From: Chara braunii
Lineage: Eukaryota; Streptophyta; Charophyceae; Charales; Characeae
Direction of reading: 5' to 3'
DNA length: 33,409 bases
NCBI GenBank assembly: GCA_003427395.1
Contig: BFEA01000413.1
Coordinates: forward strand, 28,895-62,303
Positions 1-8,439 of this stretch are shown in pieces (position 1 is the first letter of the stretch; every line of letters starts with the position of its first letter). The notes below the pieces were generated by a model. That model was not told where the DNA came from. It made no database searches and saw only the letters and a list, made by a program, of their open reading frames with translations. The position numbers and the translations under genes were made by a program.

Positions 1-59
1 GCCCGACAACTGATACCCTGAGGTGGGCACCAACACCAGCCACTATATACATGTAATAT
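1..59. other. Non-contiguous mate tag at the left end
   Basis: These bases precede a mate-pair junction adapter, so they are probably not adjacent to base 98 in the genome. Bases 1-34 are identical to 26273-26306; bases 35-59 then diverge, so the tag comes from another copy of the repeat at 26.2 kb. Inference: assembly artefact. Confidence 0.8.
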
Positions 60-97
60 CTGTCTCTTATACACATCTAGATGTGTATAAGAGACAG
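60..97. other. Nextera mate-pair junction adapter
   Basis: CTGTCTCTTATACACATCT is followed directly by its reverse complement AGATGTGTATAAGAGACAG. This is the Tn5 mosaic end in the back-to-back form used as the Nextera mate-pair circularisation junction. It is a sequencing artefact, not a genomic palindrome. Confidence 0.97.
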
Positions 98-577
98 ACC
101 CTGTCCCATCGCCTGGTGGTACAGCCCACCAATCACTCCTCCTGCTGAATGCAAATACAATCATCTCATCCCCCTTGTCCTCTTCCCCAACCGTTGTGGA
201 TGATCCCACCCAAAAACCAGCCTAGCCCTAGAAGAGAACACCCCCCTAAAAACACTCCCCCTTGAGGACAATACTCCTCCCACCTTGTACTATCCTCTTT
301 GTAAGAAGGTCAATCCTGACAGTATGATCTCCAACAACACCCCCTGCCCCAGCCTTGCCTGTTGGAGTGCAACCCATTAATCGATCTATCTAGGGATTAA
401 TCATGAGAAACTTTTTTAAAAAGGAACTCAAAGATTGGAGTCGAAAGTTATCTAACAACAAAGAATTGGAATAAGAAACACTTTAATTTTCAAAATAGGG
501 AATCGGTTACAAAACTGAAGGTTAGACACACGTAGTTAGGAAAAAAAACATACGAATTTTAGATATAGATATCCAAG
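98..577. other. Gene-free stretch
   Basis: No convincing ORF or element. Bases 98-370 are C-rich; 380-577 are AT-rich with short A runs. Nothing recognisable seen on either strand. Confidence 0.6.
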
Positions 578-684
578 AAGGATTCTCGAAATAGAATCTC
601 AAACTTCGGTTTGAGAATCGTTTGGCGAAGACGTTAGGCACATATTTGAGGAAAATTTTTAGAGAATCTGTTCGAAATCGAACC
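578..684. repeat. Three successive small hairpins, one with a UUCG tetraloop
   Basis: Stem 581-586/593-598 (GATTCT with AGAATC); stem 597-604/609-616 (TCTCAAAC with GTTTGAGA) closed by a C(UUCG)G tetraloop; stem 671-675/680-684 (GTTCG with CGAAC). They lie immediately outside the T run at 685-703, which is the tail of the retroposed module next to them. Confidence 0.5.
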
Positions 685-831
685 TTTTTTTTTTTTTTTT
701 TTTAACTAAAACCCCCGCCAATGTTAGTGGTGTTGATAAGAGCAGACACCACTAGCACCTGGGGAGGGGCTCCATCTATTGGTGGGGAGCGTCACCTACT
801 GGAAAGCGGGTCTACTGTCCCTTATACAGAC
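685..831 (-). mobile_element. R1 retroposed 3' module, copy 1 (LINE A tail)
   Basis: Read on the minus strand the module runs: head similar to GGACGCTGGACCCG, middle similar to CCACCAATAGATGGAGCC, an inverted repeat (GTTAGTGGTG against CACCACTAGC) round a 14-nt loop, then a poly(A) tail seen as T at 685-703. Other copies lie at 4987, 5352, 6591, 8266, 9905 and 22740. This copy follows the 3' end of LINE A in the same orientation, so it may be that LINE's own 3' end. Its translation looks like a small protein (LVVLIRADTTST) but is only the repeat. Confidence 0.75.
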
Positions 832-1130
832 AAAACTTGGAGTACATTAGGATACACTTGTGAGATGTTCCTGCCAGCATTGATTACCCTGGGATGCAGG
901 GGATTAACTGAGCAGGATTATTGGGACGAAGGGGGAACCTCTTCACCCTAATTTGGTGTCAGAGACATCACTACACACTAGTTCCTCCTTTCTCTTGAGC
1001 CGTATCGAACCGTAATGCTAGCTGAAAACCGGTTCCAACGTTCCATTGTCTGCGTGAGAGCTCGATCGAGGGAATAGGAGGGGTCACTGGGGGAGCACCA
1101 GTGGAACCTCCTTTCCTCCCTTTGCATGTC
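832..1130 (-). mobile_element. LINE A 3' untranslated region
   Basis: Non-coding link between the LINE A ORF remnant and its tail module. Bases 1018-1049 carry, on the minus strand, a diverged extra copy of the module head (GGAACGTTGGAACCGG). Bases 1083-1115 match 23036-23071 in the 3' region of LINE B. The shared layout is why I assign this stretch to the LINE rather than to unique sequence. Confidence 0.5.
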
Positions 1131-2993
1131 CTAAGGCATATAGAATCTGTGTAATATGTATGTGTATTCAGATGTGTTTTCAGATGCTTGTGAGTATATG
1201 GGAGACTGGGGTAAGAATTTTATCACCCAGGACAAAATCTCAGCCAGGGAAAGGGCATGAGGTGGGAATGGGTCTAGAAAATCTGAGGGAGGGCGCAGTG
1301 GGAATGAGGGTTCTATGTTTGTCCAGTCTTTGAAAATTAGGAGGTAGTCTCTCATATCTTCCAAATCTCGCTGTCCCTCTCCCCTGTCTACCCTCCATCC
1401 CACTTTTGCAATCCATCCTTCTCTCACCCCTCCTACCCAACCTTTGCAGAATGTTGTAATCCGTCTCCTAACATCTCCAATTTGTCTAAAGAGGTTTAAC
1501 TGTGTTTTTGTATCTAACCATCTTTGTGTGAGTTCAAACTGCACCTACTGCTGAATCTGTTATGTGATCTTTGGCCCTTCTACTTGGCTAGGGTGCATCT
1601 CTGCCACCAAAGTGCCCATATCACCGCTCTCCTTCCAAGTCTATACATATTCTCTACGAAGATTGTAGTTGTTCTTGTCAGCAGCCAATGGCCGGCTAAT
1701 ATGGCTTGCCAGGACCAAGGTCAAGGGATTGCCGATTTCATTTTCCTCCATATGCGGTCGCATCATCTCCATACAAATTGAGCCATTGGGCATTGCATGA
1801 ATATATGTTCGATGGTTTGTGCCTTTTTTTTTAAAGGGAAAAGGCTTTGGCACCGCTGACACCACGAAAGTAGCAGACCTTTTTCTTCTAGATTAGTGTG
1901 ATCAGTCAGTCAGTCATTGGTTGGCAAACAGCGGTGGGCAATCTGCCACTGCAGGGAGATGATTTTCATGAGTTTAGACTTTTGTTCCTTGAACCATTGA
2001 ATTGGTGACAGTAGGGAGCGGTATACATTTAAGTGTCTAACCCAGCGATCGTTAACTGTGTCTCTCAGACGCTCTTTAGGTCTGAGCATTTTGTAGGCTG
2101 ATTTGATCGACAACTGGTGCAGGCTGATGTGACTGACTTTGCTCTGTCCAGCGCTAGATCCTGGATTGGTGTGAAAGGTTGGAACACCGACCTCTGTGCC
2201 TTCTCTTCTATAACTCTCACTCGGAACACCGATGCTTTATTTTTCCATTCGAAGGGGGATCTATTTCCTTGAAGGGTGCTTGCTCTGGTGATAGTGTAAT
2301 GTTCAACCAGGATAGTTTGGGGTGAGACCATCTGTACCTGGCCCATCCTTAGTGAGATTTTTGTACTTGCAACCCAATCGCCTGCTCTCAAAGTGGGGCC
2401 TTGTTTACAAATTCGGCACCACGCCAGCGAGATGGCTTCAATTCAGTTATTCAAAAGCTCCTCTACGTGGTGGCAGTACTGTAGGATTCCTCGCAACTCG
2501 TCTCCTGCTATCCAGTTCTGTCTGTCTTTGTCCCAGAGGTCCCCAACCCTGAGCACCCCTCTGTTAATCCAACTTTTCCAAGGCAAAGATGAGCTAGACA
2601 TGACGCAGTCACTCAGGTCTGTCACCCATCGATTTCCGAAGAGGGGTTGACAGTTGACTTCCTCCTAACGGTTGGTGTGAGTCCTGTCTGGGAGCAGAAG
2701 TCTACGCCAGGTTTCCAGGTATGATGGCCAGAAGGTGTTCATCGCTTGACCACCATCGTCCAGCCCCTCCCTTTCTTGGGGGAGCTTTCGTGGAATTGTC
2801 CAGAAACGGTCCTCCATCCATATCAGCGGGTGAATCGTATGGGGGGTTTCTGGGCCCGGCCTGGCCAGGTGTTCCAAAGCTAATACGCACCACAGGCACT
2901 AGGGCCGGAAGATGAGTTTTTTTATCCATCTTAGTCGTAATGCTTGCACCTGTGTGGTTGGGTCAATTATCCCCAGGCCTCCCCCCACCTTAA
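1131..2993 (-). pseudogene. LINE (non-LTR retrotransposon) copy A, 5'-truncated ORF2 remnant
   Basis: A minus-strand relic covering only the part of ORF2 that follows the RT core. It enters abruptly near 2993 with GGGLGIIDPTTQVQALRLRW, the conserved post-RT block of plant L1-like LINEs. IWMEDRFWTIPRKL follows at about 2820 and FRVRVIEE near 2210. A C-terminal zinc knuckle C-x2-C-x14-H-x4-C lies near 1864-1790 (WCQRC then EHIFMQCP). The frame is broken several times. Two Trp codons conserved in LINE B are TGA stops here (1910-1912 and 1763-1765). There is no endonuclease or RT catalytic core, so it is dead and 5'-truncated, as is usual for target-primed reverse transcription. It is clearly related to, but well diverged from, the LINE at 23-26 kb. 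The family-level call is confident; the subfamily is not known. Confidence 0.85.
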
Positions 2994-3729
2994 ATCGTAC
3001 TTGATAAGAGTTTAAAGAGTATTTTAGAAGAAAGTTTTATAACAGAATCAAAAATATTTCAAGATAGATGCGATGAGAGTGGATTCATAATTTTGAGCAT
3101 ACAAAACTAGAAGTTAGATACCTACCAAGTACGCAAAATAAGGATGGATCAAAATCTGAAAAACAAATGAGGATACGACCCAGATAAAACCAAATTACTA
3201 CCTATTAGATCCACTATGGAGATTTAGAGCAGTACTTTGGATGACGACATCGACAAGCTGCTGCACGTCGAGCTCCCTTCGCCTCGTGAAGACGCCTTGC
3301 TTTGCATGAAGTCACCCAACCTTGCCGATCATCACGAAACGCTCCACTCCCGCTATCCCCTGATCCAAGTGTCAGACCGCTATTCCGACCAAACTCATCC
3401 CCTGCCTCTTCCTGCGAGAGAAACACCTTCTCCTCCCCATAGACAGTGTCGGTGCAGCCCCCGGGCGAAGTGCGCTGGCCAGAAGAGATTAATAGAACAC
3501 CGCCGCCTTCCTAAAACTTCTTGAAGGCGATTGTGTTGTGAGTAATAGCGTCAAGCCCATCAACGCAGCCTCACAGAGAGTTCAATCCATGTATAACGAT
3601 CCTTAAACAGCCATATGTAGCGTCAAGCCAGACTACCGCTCTCTGCACACAGCAAATATGCGACTGAAGACGGGGTGGTCACCCGGGAAAGTCTCTTGGG
3701 AGCTGGAAAGATGTGATAACTGAATCACA
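2994..3729. other. Gene-free stretch beside LINE A
   Basis: 2994-3230 is AT-rich with no features. 3237-3524 holds a 95-codon ORF (begins MDDDIDKLLHVELPS) with no recognised domain and an overlapping ORF on the other strand; I cannot support it as a gene. 3530-3729 shows nothing. Confidence 0.5.
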
Positions 3730-4085
3730 GGGAGGATAGTGTGCCGGGGAATGGAATGGCGGGGCGGGAACGGGCGAAGGTAAAGTCAGACTGGGGCTTA
3801 GGGTTTAAAGGAACGACCAGGCAATGGGAGGATAGTGTGCCTAGGAATGAAAGGACGAGGCGGGAACGGGCGAGTGAAAAGTCAGGCTACGGCTTAGGGT
3901 TTAATGGAATGACCAGGCAATGGGAGGATAGTGTGCCTGGGAATAGAAGGGCGAGGCGGGAACGGGCGACTGAAAANTCAGACTAGGGCTTACGGTTTAA
4001 AGGAATGACTAGGCAATGGAAGGGTGGGGAGGAAATGACGACTGAAAAGTCAGACATGGGTTTAGGGTTTAAAGAGTTTGAAGGA
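3730..4085. repeat. 96-bp minisatellite, about 3.7 units, with telomere-like motif
   Basis: Units begin with GGGAGGATAGTGTGCC at 3730, 3826 and 3922; a diverged partial unit starts near 4018. The period is 96 bp, a multiple of three, so one ORF (3741-3986) runs through without implying a gene. Each unit carries CTTAGGGTTTAA or a close variant, the reverse of the plant telo-box AAACCCTAA; the last has TTTAGGGTTTA. One N at 3977. Confidence 0.9.
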
Positions 4086-4986
4086 TTGGAAGTCTGGTGA
4101 CAGGAAAAGTAACGAGGTCCACAGCGGCACCGACGGATGACCACCGGAGGGGAGAAAGAAGGGACAAGGCGAGAGGGGAAAGGAGGCATCCCGACCAGGA
4201 TCATGATTTGGGGGAGAAAGACTGGGGCTGGACGCCAGTCCATTGCAGCGGCGGCAGCTCACCATAAAATACAGACAAGCTGAACCGAGAGGCGAAGGCG
4301 TGAAACGGGGATCGACTGGACTCCTGGGCTACAACATCGAGCAAATGCATCACATTTCGGCCCTTGCGGTGATGAGAGCCCCGCTGGCCGAATGGCTACA
4401 TTTCATACTGCAAAACCTTCTGAAGCAGGAGTAGACATTACCGGGTTCTGATCTGCATGCTCCCAGTCGTATCTGTTACACAACTTCCACATACACCCGC
4501 TGGGATTCCCTCAGCTTCGGGCTTATAAATAGCGCCCCTCATGACATCATCTCATTGTCGCCCATCCACTACTGACAGGCAGACAAAGAAAGTAAGCCAT
4601 GTTATCGGAAGCATCTGCCTGATTGTGCCGCCTCTGTGGCCTGACCCTCTGCCTTCAAGGAATATGAACCACAGGGATGGGAGATTGAAATGGGTGGAGG
4701 AGGTAGGGTTTGACAGACCAACGGATGTAAGAGATCACGTAAGGGGAAACAATGAACAGGGGGGTTGCAAACACTGGGGTTAGGTGTCCAACCACTTCCA
4801 CCCGAGAAGAGTACATGTCAAGGAAAGGCGGACACCACCCCGGGTGGGGCTAGGCCAGCAGGAAGTAGGAGCTCTGCAATTAGGATGGGTGATATATGCA
4901 GCCCCGAGGGAGAGAAGGAAGCTCTGAAGCATGAACTCAGATGGCCATATGCCCAACAATCTTTGCATTTCAACGATGTATCTAAG
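4086..4986. other. Stretch without a recognised gene
   Basis: Two overlapping plus-strand ORFs of 80 and 88 codons (4541-4783, 4765-5031) lie downstream of a good TATA box. Neither has a recognised domain, and the second runs into an R1 repeat, so coding status is doubtful. Confidence 0.4.
4524..4531 (+). promoter_or_regulatory. TATA-box-like element TATAAATA
   Basis: TATAAATA in a locally GC-rich context, followed about 10 bases later by TGACATCATC, a CRE/bZIP-like site. A 5' splice-like AAA|GTAAGC occurs near 4590. It could mark a small transcription unit or be chance; no confirmed gene follows. Confidence 0.25.
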
Positions 4987-5160
4987 GGACGCTGGACCCG
5001 TTTTCCAGCAGGTGCTGCTCCCCACCAATAGATGGAGCCTCCCCGCCGGCGCTAGAGGTGTCTGCGCATATCAGCACACCTAGCAACCGCCCGGGTTGTT
5101 GTTGTTAAAAAAAAAACAAATTAAAAAAAATAATAATAAAATAATAATAAATAAATAATA
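4987..5160 (+). mobile_element. R1 module, copy 2, with A/T-rich tail
   Basis: Starts GGGACGCTGGACCCG, continues through CCACCAATAGATGGAGCC and the inverted-repeat hairpin (here partly decayed: CTAGAGGTGT against ACACCTAG), and ends in an A-rich (TAA/TAAA) tail at 5106-5160. No LINE coding sequence lies upstream, so this is a free short copy. Confidence 0.75.
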
Positions 5161-5189
5161 GCTCGCCAGTGGTTCCAGGCCCCTGTGAT

Positions 5190-5268
5190 ATCATGTTCAC
5201 GAAAATCAACAGATAATTGAAATAAATAAATAATTAAAATAAATTATAAATAAATAAATCATGTTCAC
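5190..5268. repeat. Tail-only insertion flanked by an 11-bp direct repeat
   Basis: ATCATGTTCAC occurs at 5190-5200 and again at 5258-5268. Between lie only 57 bases of A/T-rich sequence built from AAAT/AAATA. This looks like a target-site duplication round the tail of a retroposon with almost no body. Confidence 0.5.
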
Positions 5269-5351
5269 TTATCCAGAGTGCTCTGTCACCTCTGTGTGCC
5301 TTCCAGGAAGTGCAGGCTGATCTGTCGTACAGATTGGTGGCCTTACTGCAG

Positions 5352-5396
5352 ATGACAGGTGCTGCTCCCCAACAATAGATGGAGCCTCCCAGGGAG
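5352..5396 (+). mobile_element. R1 module, copy 3, fragment
   Basis: Only the middle is left: GGTGCTGCTCC, then AATAGATGGAGCCTCCC. Head and hairpin are absent. It abuts the left terminal inverted repeat of the next element. Confidence 0.65.
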
Positions 5397-5410
5397 GGCA
5401 AGTCGTACCT

Positions 5411-6021
5411 GGAGGGAGATCCCACTAGCATTGTATGTGGAGTAGTGTAGAGGGCGTGTGACCCGCCTCCGCCGTCGATGGGAATGGGGATCGGTGGTTT
5501 TGTTTTTCCTGTATTTTAGCCCTCGAAAATATATGTTTTTTTGGAGCATCCCATTGGGTGGTCTTTCTTTTGTTTTGCTTGCCGTGTTCCTCTGGGGGTC
5601 CCGAACGTGAGTGAAAATCAGACCCATTTTTTTTGTGTTGCTTTTCACTCACCTTTCACTCACCTTTGGGTCGTGGCCCATGCGTGGAAGAGAGGCCGAA
5701 AACAAAATTTTTCGGTGTTTCCCATCATGAGGGAATGTCTGTCCGTGTCAGACCCTCGTCCAAGTTGTCTGTAGTCCCCGCAAATGTTTCACATGGGCAA
5801 TGCTGTTGTCCTCTTCCTTTGACATGCATGTGCCCCCTTATTTTTTGGGAGGTGTTTGGGAGGGTTCGATCCCCTCACCTACAGCAAATGGTGTATGGAA
5901 TTACTCTTGCCCTTGTTTTTTTACGTTTATTTTCCCTATTTCACGCTGCCACCCACCTGTCCCCCACCCGTCCCCCACCCGTCACACTAATCCACATACC
6001 TGGCTAGTGGGATCCCCCTCC
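5411..6021. mobile_element. 611-bp terminal-inverted-repeat element, copy 1
   Basis: Left end GGAGGGAGATCCCACTAGC and, about 10 bases on, TGTGGA..TAGTGT; the right end reads as the reverse complement, CTAGTGGGATCCCCCTCC. The arms are about 35 bp and imperfect. A second copy lies inverted at 20566-21366. Inside the right half is GGGTTCGATCCCC, a Pol III B-box-like sequence, but no matching A box. No transposase ORF, so non-autonomous. No clear target-site duplication was found, so the superfamily is not assigned. Confidence 0.65.
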
Positions 6022-6066
6022 TGCTCTTACCTGCACCCCTAGCATCAGCTCGGGCTGATTTCTGTC

Positions 6067-6100
<34 letters not shown>

Positions 6101-6103
6101 NAN
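6022..6103. repeat. A33 run ending in ambiguous bases
   Basis: After about 45 bases of unremarkable sequence there is a pure A run at 6068-6100 followed by N at 6101 and 6103. It may be a retroposon tail; assembly quality is poor here. Confidence 0.8.
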
Positions 6104-6590
6104 AGAGAATAGGGATCTTCCCAAAGTCTGTCTGCGCTATGCTCAGTTGCAAGCATTCGGAGTTTCCTTGGGGTTGGTCAAGCTTCGGGCCACCACCCTA
6201 GTCCATCGAGTGCTCAACCTCTTGCAATGAAGATCACACGTTCTACCTCGATAGATTTCGCGGAAAACCAGCTAATAAATGCCCTCTGCCAGACTGTCGC
6301 TCTCTTCTCATCTGCTCATAGCCATCAAATGCTGAAGCGAACCCAAAATAGGACTTAAAGCATACTCACACTAGGACTCCAGAGATGTTACATTTAAATA
6401 AATAAAAAAAAGAGACGGCCCGGTGCCCAAGGGTCAAGCTATGAGATTGAATACAACACGAACAGGCACCTCTTCCCATCAGGGCTGGAAGAGCCTTGGC
6501 CACTGCCCCCTTGGAGACAGCTTCCCTATTCGACGCAGATATAGCACTGGTAAGGGGCATTGATTGCTTCCCATTTTCTGGTCGAAAAGG
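6104..6590. other. Gene-free stretch
   Basis: No ORF with recognisable content and no repeat matched elsewhere in the window. Confidence 0.5.
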
Positions 6591-6650
6591 GAGCTGGACC
6601 CGGTTTCCAGCAGGTGCTGCTGCCCACCAATCGATGGAGCCTTCACCAGG
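6591..6650 (+). mobile_element. R1 module, copy 4, truncated
   Basis: GCTGGACCCGGTTTCCAGCA and CCACCAATCGATGGAGCC are present; the hairpin and tail are lost, replaced after four bases by a tRNA-like head. The order LINE tail then tRNA head is the reverse of a normal SINE. Confidence 0.7.
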
Positions 6651-6653
6651 AGT

Positions 6654-6730
6654 GCCGATGTAGCTCAGCGGTTAGAGCACCGGTTGGAAATGCGCATTGC
6701 GGTATAAGGTTCCGGGTTCAAAACTCCGCA
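6654..6730 (+). mobile_element. tRNA-derived SINE head
   Basis: A box TAGCTCAGCGG at 6661-6671 and B box GGTTCAAAACT at 6715-6725, 43 nt apart, as in an internal Pol III promoter. A D-arm-like GCTC..GAGC pairing is present, but anticodon and acceptor arms do not fold well, so this is a tRNA-derived retroposon head rather than a tRNA gene. Confidence 0.6.
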
Positions 6731-6984
6731 GCCTTGTGCATGGACACCGGCAGGGCGTTAGAATGACGCACGGCTGGACACATTCCCCTGGGCTGACGCA
6801 GGTAAGCTATTACAGACACTGCTTGCGCACCACCCAGGGATAAGTCCATGGTTGTTGTATGTTGGGTTTGGGCTGTGGGATGTTTGCCTGATGCTCTTGG
6901 TTCTAGTGCTTCTTTGCGGGCTTGCATACTTGAGGATGATTGTTCATTTGCCTTTCAGTCCGATATTGCGTACAAATCTTTCAG

Positions 6985-7125
6985 TTTCCACAGTAGCTCA
7001 GTAGGTTTGATAGAAGATTGCATGGATGAGGTTGCATGGATGAGGTCGACGTGTGTTCATTCCACAGTAGCTCAGTAGGTTCGATAGAAGATTGCATGGA
7101 TGAGGTCTTGTGTTCAAATTTGCTT
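6985..7125 (+). mobile_element. Tandem pair of tRNA-like SINE heads
   Basis: Two direct units begin TCCACAGTAGCTCAGTAGGT, at 6987 and 7061. Each has an A box (TAGCTCAGTAG, 6994 and 7068) and a weak B-like box (GTTCATTCC near 7055; GTTCAAATT near 7112). The first unit also has an internal 13-bp duplication of GCATGGATGAGGT. Confidence 0.5.
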
Positions 7126-7164
7126 ATCAGATTCTAGTAGGAGGCAGAACGAAGAGACCTACAC

Positions 7165-7494
7165 ACTGCCCATAGATTCAGGAAATGGTTGATGAAAAGA
7201 GACTTAGTACAGACTGTGGTTGGTATGCTAGGTTTCTTGGGGTAAGATTAGAGTAGAGGGACCCGTTGCTAGTTGCTGGGGGGGTCAGCCACTAGGCACG
7301 GGAGGGGTTAGGATGAGGGCTCCCCTTAGGACAAGTTCGCCCGTGGAATAGGAAACAGTTGATGAAAAGAGACTTAGTACAATCCATGGTCGATGTCTGT
7401 CTGAACTAGGACCCTACAGACCGCCCATGGTACAAGGAGACAGTTGATGAAAATGAGACTTAGTACAGTCTATGGGCGGTACTGGTAGGGTTCC
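7165..7494. repeat. Triplicated hairpin with conserved loop
   Basis: A core similar to GTTGATGAAAAGAGACTTAG recurs in blocks starting at 7181, 7351 and 7436. Each is flanked by short complementary arms of different sequence: CCATAG with CTGTGG; CCGTGGA with TCCATGG; GCCCAT with ATGGGC. The third extends to an outer stem (GGACCCTAC with GTAGGGTTCC, 7409-7494). The loop is conserved and the stem varies but still pairs. Confidence 0.6.
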
Positions 7495-7527
7495 TGTGTC
7501 GGGGGGGCTCTCCACAGGATTGGTTGG

Positions 7528-8063
7528 GTTGCCTGCCTCCTATGTTCGGTTCACTATCTACAAAAAAACAAAAAAGAACAAAATACTGATGACAACAGTG
7601 TGCACAGCGAACAACCCAACAACACTAACAACAGCTGTGTACTCAAAAAAGAATGATAGGAACGCAAAATAGGTCCACCTATGGGACTCATAGTGAAACG
7701 TCTGTACCTAGCACCTGAAGTACCTGGACGACAAGGCTCGCACAAATATGCTTCGATCAGGGCTGAGTGGGGTGTGTGGGACTCAGCTTAGCCCTGGTAC
7801 CTACAACCACAGTTCGGTCATGTCACCCCCAAGGCTGGAGGGTGACGATCCTGAGTGGTAGACACTGAGGTAGGATAGTGGGAGTAGGAGTGTGCCGGGA
7901 GAAATTACGAAAGAGGTAGCTTGGGAGGGAGTCCTACAGGATTAGGGGGCCTCTACCACATGGGCGAGTGCCGAAGGTGACTCTCATATGTCTGTAATCC
8001 AGCCTCTACAACAACCTGGGCTTGAAAAAAAAAGAAAAAAAAAGAAAAAAAAAGAAAAAAAAA
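7528..8063 (+). mobile_element. R4 polyadenylated retroposon, copy 1
   Basis: About 500 bp repeated in inverted orientation at 17162-17640. Shared blocks include CTCCTATGTT, CAAAATAGGTCCACCTATG, ACGTCTGTACCTAGCACCT, GGGACTCAGCTTAGCCCTGG and CTCTCATATGTCT. It ends in an A-rich tail (8022-8063, A9G repeats). No ORF is conserved between copies. A fragment recurs at 8821-8904. Confidence 0.8.
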
Positions 8064-8265
8064 AGGAAGTACCGCGTTAGGGGGATGCCCTTATCACCCC
8101 CTGAAGTGCAGCCCTCCACCTTAAGCTTCCAGGGGAAAGAAAAAACAAAAAAGGACTTTCTCAATCGAGCTCTGGACGTGATTGCAGTCAGATGCATCCA
8201 TGGGCAGCGGTAGTTGCAGGCAGATCCATGTAGGAAAGTGCAATCAATCCTGCTCCTCAAGATAT

Positions 8266-8401
8266 TTTAATGGGACGCCGGGCCCTGTTTCCGGCAGGTG
8301 CTGCTTTCCACCAATAGACGGAGCAGCCCCAACAGATAAGACCTCAATCCTGACGGTTCTCTTACCACCGCCAGGATATAGGTGTTATGTAGGGGATATT
8401 T

Positions 8402-8437
<36 letters not shown>
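8266..8437 (+). mobile_element. R1 module, copy 5, with a run of A35
   Basis: Head GGGACGCCGGGCCC and middle CCACCAATAGACGGAGC are clear; the hairpin is not recognisable in the following 70 bases. A pure A run at 8403-8437 closes the unit. Confidence 0.6.

Positions 8438-8439
<2 letters not shown>

Noticed and set aside
60-97. Biological 38-bp palindrome or Tn5-like insertion scar
   Set aside because: The sequence is exactly the Nextera mate-pair junction and recurs at 33338-33375 with a mate tag, so it is a library artefact.
412-560. AT-rich sequence possibly duplicated at 3000-3160 as a flank of LINE A
   Set aside because: Similarity is limited to short AT-rich words; no continuous alignment supports a target duplication.
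721-951. 76-codon ORF starting MLVVLIRADTTST
   Set aside because: It translates the R1 hairpin module; near-identical peptides arise from other R1 copies (for example near 9960 and 22790).
1763-1912. Reassignment of TGA to tryptophan in the host genetic code
   Set aside because: LINE B uses TGG at both sites, and both LINEs carry other stops and frameshifts, so pseudogene decay is sufficient.
7165-7494. Box C/D snoRNA cluster (TTGATGAAA resembles box C)
   Set aside because: Box C would have to sit next to the terminal stem; here it is about 15 bases inside, and no box D (CTGA) is placed before the 3' stem.
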